This document shows, one piece after another, positions 6,236 to 7,847 of a DNA stretch of 7,847 bases; within the stretch, counting starts at the first letter, position 1; every line of letters starts with the position of its first letter. The notes beneath the pieces are model-generated. The model searched no databases and had not been told where the DNA came from. It worked only from the letters and a program-made list of their open reading frames with translations. Made by a program: the position numbers and the translations under genes. This stretch comes from Acidobacteriota bacterium (GTDB lineage: Bacteria; Acidobacteriota; UBA4820; DSQY01), in NCBI GenBank assembly GCA_021814355.1, contig JAKAIJ010000117.1:1-7847 (forward strand), written 5' to 3'.

Positions 6236-7847
6236 ATGACCAAGCGATCGTGCTGGTATCAATTGGCTTCCGCGGCCCTTTTTCTCTCCCTCTTCGCCGC
6301 GAGCGCGTTTCCCGAACCCCCCGCCCCCGAGGTCGTCCCCGCCTGCGGCGCCCCGCAGCCCATCAATCCTCTGCTGCCCATCGGGGGCACGGCCGTCAGC
6401 GCGCGCCAGGGCATCGTCTGGAACGGCAAGGAGTTCGTGGTGGCCTATGCCAATTCCCCGAACGTCCTCGTCTTCCAGCGGGTCTTCGCCGACGGTACGC
6501 CGGATGGGCCTCCCGTGGTTAACCCAGGAGGGAGCGGCAGCTACGCCTACTACACCTTCCCCGTCTCCCTCGCCTTCGACGGCTCCAGCTACGCGGCGGC
6601 CTTCATCGGCCCCGACGGCTCCGGCTACTGGCAGGTCCTCTTCGTGAAGCTCGACATGAACTTCAACCCCCTCGTGGCCGCCAAGCGGGTCTCCTTCGTG
6701 GGCGCGACGCCGACGGCCCATACCTACTGGCCGCAGATCGCCGCCGGCGGCGGGCAGTACTGCATCGTCTGGCACGACGCCCGGGGCGCGTACTATCAGG
6801 TCTACGCCACCGTTCTCAACGGGGACGGCTCCATTGCCAACGCGGGCGCGGCCCACGACCTCGCGCTGAGCGCAACGGCGGCCAACCAATTGTACCCCTC
6901 CGTGGCTTGGTCCCCCGTCGGCGCGAATGGCACCGGCGGCTTCCAGGTCGTCTGGCAGGACTTCCGGAACGCCAAGTGGGAGATCTGGGGGGATGAGTGG
7001 TCGGCGTGCTGTGGCCTCAACTACCTGAACACGATCGTCTCGCCCCCGGCGGGAAACTCGACCACTCCCCACCTGGTCTACGGCCCCAACTGGGCGGGCC
7101 TCGCCTGGGACGACACGCGCGACGGTAACGACGAGATCTACTTTGCGCTCCTTACTTCCCTTGGCTACAGGAGCGGAGGCGTCGTCCGGCTGACGAACGA
7201 CCTCAACACTCAACAGTGGCCTTACGTCTGCTGGACCGGCTCCGAGTTCGGGGTCTTCTACGACGACGGCCGTTACGGGGCGCTGGGCGACGGGGGCTTC
7301 CAGCGCGTGAGTTCGGGGGGCGTGCCGCAGGGCGTCAATACCCAGGTCACCTCGGGCCTGGGCAGTTCCGCATACCTCGCCGCCGCCTTCGCCAAGGTGG
7401 GCTACCTCGCGGCGGGCTTCGTGTCCAGCAACCGCAACTACGCGCAGGCCTTCGGCTGCAACTATCCGTACTCTCCGCCCTGCCCCTCCAACCTCGTCGC
7501 CTACGCGATCACCGGGACAAGCGCCACCCTCGCCTGGCAGCCCTCACTCGATCCCTACACCGACATCGCCTACTACCAGGTCTACCGGAACAACGGCCTG
7601 GTGGGAACGACGGCCAACACTTACTTCACCGATACCGGCCTCGCCCTCTCCACGACCTACAACTACCTGGTAAGCGCCGTGAACGCGGCGGACCTCTCGA
7701 GCAGCGGATGCGGCTCCACCAACACCGTCTACGTGAAGACCAACGCGACGCTGCTGCTCATGGTGAACAAGAGCGCCCCCAACGCGGCGCTGAGCTGGAC
7801 CGACGCGACGATGAACAACTACAACGTCTTCCGGGGAACGAGCCCGC
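6236..7847 (+). CDS. Second secreted propeller-like repeat / fibronectin-III protein, C-terminus off window
   Basis: The frame is open for 537 codons from ATG 6236 to the right edge. It is a paralogue of the gene just upstream with the same architecture. A signal peptide (MTKR, hydrophobic core, AASA before a likely cut at 24) is followed by divergent propeller-like repeats (about residues 58-395, for example VVWQDFRNAKWEIW at 238-251). Next comes a fibronectin-III-like domain (about 417-502) and the start of a second one (YNVFRGTSP at the edge). Proline 537 aligns with proline 537 of the first protein. If the ends match, about 35 residues are missing. Cys37, Cys408 and Cys416 match Cys35, Cys406 and Cys414. 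Differences include loss of the blade-2 tryptophans and an unusual Cys258-Cys259 pair in repeat 4. The 103-base gap without a terminator suggests cotranscription with the upstream gene. Export is well supported; function is unknown. Confidence 0.9.
   Translation, partial: MTKRSCWYQLASAALFLSLFAASAFPEPPAPEVVPACGAPQPINPLLPIGGTAVSARQGIVWNGKEFVVAYANSPNVLVFQRVFADGTPDGPPVVNPGGSGSYAYYTFPVSLAFDGSSYAAAFIGPDGSGYWQVLFVKLDMNFNPLVAAKRVSFVGATPTAHTYWPQIAAGGGQYCIVWHDARGAYYQVYATVLNGDGSIANAGAAHDLALSATAANQLYPSVAWSPVGANGTGGFQVVWQDFRNAKWEIWGDEWSACCGLNYLNTIVSPPAGNSTTPHLVYGPNWAGLAWDDTRDGNDEIYFALLTSLGYRSGGVVRLTNDLNTQQWPYVCWTGSEFGVFYDDGRYGALGDGGFQRVSSGGVPQGVNTQVTSGLGSSAYLAAAFAKVGYLAAGFVSSNRNYAQAFGCNYPYSPPCPSNLVAYAITGTSATLAWQPSLDPYTDIAYYQVYRNNGLVGTTANTYFTDTGLALSTTYNYLVSAVNAADLSSSGCGSTNTVYVKTNATLLLMVNKSAPNAALSWTDATMNNYNVFRGTSP
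6407..7420 (+). repeat. Six to seven propeller-like protein repeats in the second secreted protein
   Basis: The units follow the same spacing as in the first protein, with cores such as IVWNGKEFVVAY (60-71), YCIVWHDAR (175-183), AGLAWDDTRDGNDEIYF (287-303) and FGVFYDDGR (338-346). Several tryptophans are replaced, and the second unit reads LAFDGSSYAAAF. This stretch has diverged from its paralogue far more than the C-terminal domains have. Confidence 0.6.
7457..7846 (+). repeat. Long direct repeat, copy 2: FN3-like C-terminal region shared with the upstream paralogue
   Basis: This is the partner of the segment at 5629-6024 and covers residues 408-537. The match continues to the last base in view, so the true right end lies outside the window. 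Compared with copy 1 it lacks two codons just before the NNYNVFRGTSP motif. Confidence 0.85.

Noticed and set aside
6065..7213. 382-codon minus-strand open frame opposite the second secreted protein
   Set aside because: It is a compositional shadow. The plus-strand frame has a signal peptide, a strong ribosome site and a paralogue.

Overview
The window reads as a chromosomal fragment of a high-GC bacterium (roughly two thirds G+C by eye, with strong G/C preference at third codon positions). Gene density, Shine-Dalgarno sites and a sigma-70-type promoter are all bacterial. The pairing of large secreted beta-repeat/fibronectin proteins with a fused FAD/Fe-S oxidase would fit an environmental Acidobacteriota-, Myxococcota- or similar lineage, but nothing here fixes the taxon.

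Layout. Bases 1-2208 (minus strand) hold most of a fused flavin/iron-sulfur 2-hydroxyacid oxidoreductase. It starts at 2208 and its C-terminus lies off the left edge. Bases 2209-2480 are a divergent intergenic region with a promoter facing each way and two inverted repeats. Bases 2481-4007 (plus strand) encode a complete NAD(P)-dependent aldehyde dehydrogenase, closed by a strong intrinsic terminator at 4031-4064. A 349-base non-coding stretch (4065-4413) follows. Then come two tandem paralogous genes on the plus strand, 4414-6132 (complete) and 6236-7847 (cut by the right edge). Each encodes an exported protein with a signal peptide, about six to seven propeller-like repeats and two fibronectin-III-like domains.

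How they may work together. The divergent oxidase and aldehyde dehydrogenase form a plausible metabolic pair: aldehyde to acid, and 2-hydroxyacid to 2-oxoacid. The shared intergenic region suggests possible co-regulation, but the substrates cannot be read from sequence. The two secreted proteins form a separate transcription unit beyond the terminator. They probably act outside the cytoplasm and have no recognised function. They look like products of a tandem duplication whose C-terminal third has stayed much more similar than the rest.

No RNA gene, CRISPR array, insertion sequence or phage element was seen. The most noteworthy material is the tandem secreted family and the dyads in the divergent promoter region. 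I found no clear evidence for a wholly new multi-gene system within these 7.8 kb.
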